DNA of 6,842 nucleotides, from contig CADFRV010000134.1 of NCBI GenBank assembly GCA_902836725.1, forward strand, positions 1 to 6,842, read 5' to 3'. Source of the DNA: Muribaculaceae bacterium. GTDB taxonomy: Bacteria > Bacteroidota > Bacteroidia > Bacteroidales > Muribaculaceae. Positions 6,187-6,842 of this stretch are shown piece by piece; positions within the stretch are counted from its first letter, which is position 1, and each line of letters opens with the position of its first letter. A program made the translations under genes and the position numbers. Under the pieces are notes generated by a model that worked only from the letters and a program-made list of their open reading frames with translations, ran no database searches and was not told where the DNA came from.

Positions 6187-6842
6187 TCATTTGTTCACCC
6201 GGAAGCGATCTATGCCGTCTCTCAGGAATGCCACCACTTGATTGGCGGCAGCTATACCGGCGTTGATATTCGCTTCTGCGGTTTGCGCACCCATCTTCTT
6301 GGGAGTAAAGAATACGCGGCCTGCAAATTCTGCTTCCAGATCGGCTGCATTGTCCGGTTTTATGTCGGCGACATATTTCAGGTCGGGACGTTCACGGAGG
6401 GCTTTCTGCAATCCATCCTCATCAATGACCTCTTTTCGTGCTGTATTGACAAGCACACCGTTCTTTGGCATCAGTGTGATCAGATCATATCCTACGGATT
6501 TGCGAGTTTCATCAGTGGCAGGGATATGAAGCGACACGATTTTATTATTCCGATAAAGCTCCTCTATTGAATGTATAGGTTCCACACCGGCTTCCTTCAT
6601 CACTTCATCCGGGCAATAGGGATCAAGCGCAGAAACTTCCATTCCGAATCCTTTTGCGATACGGGCTACATTACGTCCTACCTGTCCGAAAGCATGAATG
6701 CCCAGTTTCTTCCCCTTGAGTTCGGTGCCCGATGTACCGTTATACATGTTGCGCACGGCCATCACGGCAAGCCCGAAAACAAGTTCGGCTACCGCATTTG
6801 AATTCTGGCCGGGAGTATTTTCCACGCATACTCCGTGGGAAG
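6187..6842 (-). CDS. serA: D-3-phosphoglycerate dehydrogenase, short ACT-less type, C-terminal part
   Basis: NAD-dependent enzyme of the D-2-hydroxyacid dehydrogenase family, expected to oxidise 3-phosphoglycerate to 3-phosphohydroxypyruvate at the entry to serine synthesis. The 5' end lies beyond the window. The 217 visible residues match the Bacteroides-type protein of about 306 residues, so roughly 90 are missing. Seen in order are NTPGQNSNAVAELVFG, the dinucleotide-binding segment LGIHAFGQVGRNVARIA (first Gly of GxGxxG replaced by Ala), VSLHIPAT, and LVNTARKEVID with the substrate and catalytic Arg. The family's usual TPHxG catalytic His is replaced by Lys in TPKKMGAQTAEAN. The protein ends at FRVNK without a regulatory ACT domain, so serine feedback as in E. 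coli SerA is not expected. Another hydroxyacid dehydrogenase specificity remains possible. A GTG at 6825 lies inside the conserved fold and is not the start. Confidence 0.87.
   Translation of the reverse strand, partial: SHGVCVENTPGQNSNAVAELVFGLAVMAVRNMYNGTSGTELKGKKLGIHAFGQVGRNVARIAKGFGMEVSALDPYCPDEVMKEAGVEPIHSIEELYRNNKIVSLHIPATDETRKSVGYDLITLMPKNGVLVNTARKEVIDEDGLQKALRERPDLKYVADIKPDNAADLEAEFAGRVFFTPKKMGAQTAEANINAGIAAANQVVAFLRDGIDRFRVNK

Noticed and set aside
6094..6570. 158-codon plus-strand open frame opposite serA and the serA-menD gap
   Set aside because: It is antisense to a conserved dehydrogenase, runs through the inverted repeat, and its translation has no family features.
6187..6825. 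SerA starting at the GTG at 6825 as a complete 212-residue protein
   Set aside because: The frame continues upstream to the window edge with conserved residues, and a protein starting there would lack the N-terminal part of the substrate domain.
1..6842. CRISPR array, mobile element, tRNA/rRNA, toxin-antitoxin or defence system
   Set aside because: I saw no spaced direct repeats, transposase or integrase motifs, cloverleaf-like sequence or defence-domain motifs; the window is metabolic and transport genes plus short gaps.

Overview
The window reads as ordinary chromosome from a member of the Bacteroidales (Bacteroidota). The SerA fragment is the short ACT-less type, ending in a TPKKMGAQTAEAN motif and FRVNK, that I associate with Bacteroides and relatives. 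The menD-menB-menC-menE gene order also fits that group, and most starts lack a Shine-Dalgarno sequence. I cannot name a genus. Every supported gene lies on the minus strand, so transcription runs from high to low coordinates.

Layout in the direction of transcription: (1) 6842-6187, the C-terminal two thirds of a D-3-phosphoglycerate dehydrogenase gene (serA), whose start is outside the window. (2) 6166-6130, a perfect 11-bp inverted repeat between serA and menD, probably a terminator. (3) 6094-1498, a compact menaquinone (vitamin K2) cluster: menD (34-nt gap) menB (10-nt gap) menC (4-nt ATGA overlap) menE. (4) 1415-846, a YdeI/OmpD-associated family protein 82 nt after menE. (5) 834-769, a 21-codon open frame resembling the N-terminus of a GrpB-family protein, probably a gene remnant. 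(6) 634-1, the first 211 residues of an NhaC-family Na+/H+ antiporter, running off the window edge. No intergenic stretch exceeds 300 bases; the largest, 635-845, holds the GrpB-like remnant and a weak hairpin.

The four men genes encode consecutive or near-consecutive steps from isochorismate to 1,4-dihydroxy-2-naphthoyl-CoA. MenD makes SEPHCHC, MenC dehydrates SHCHC to o-succinylbenzoate (OSB), MenE activates OSB with CoA, and MenB closes the ring. The isochorismate synthase (MenF), the SHCHC synthase (MenH), the DHNA-CoA thioesterase and the membrane steps (MenA, UbiE/MenG) are not in the window. All four proteins carry the diagnostic motifs I looked for, with no frameshift or internal stop.

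I found no convincing novel system. The points most worth a second look are the GrpB-like remnant, the substituted catalytic residues in the SerA-type protein, and the strong hairpin just upstream of menD with no recognisable promoter after it.
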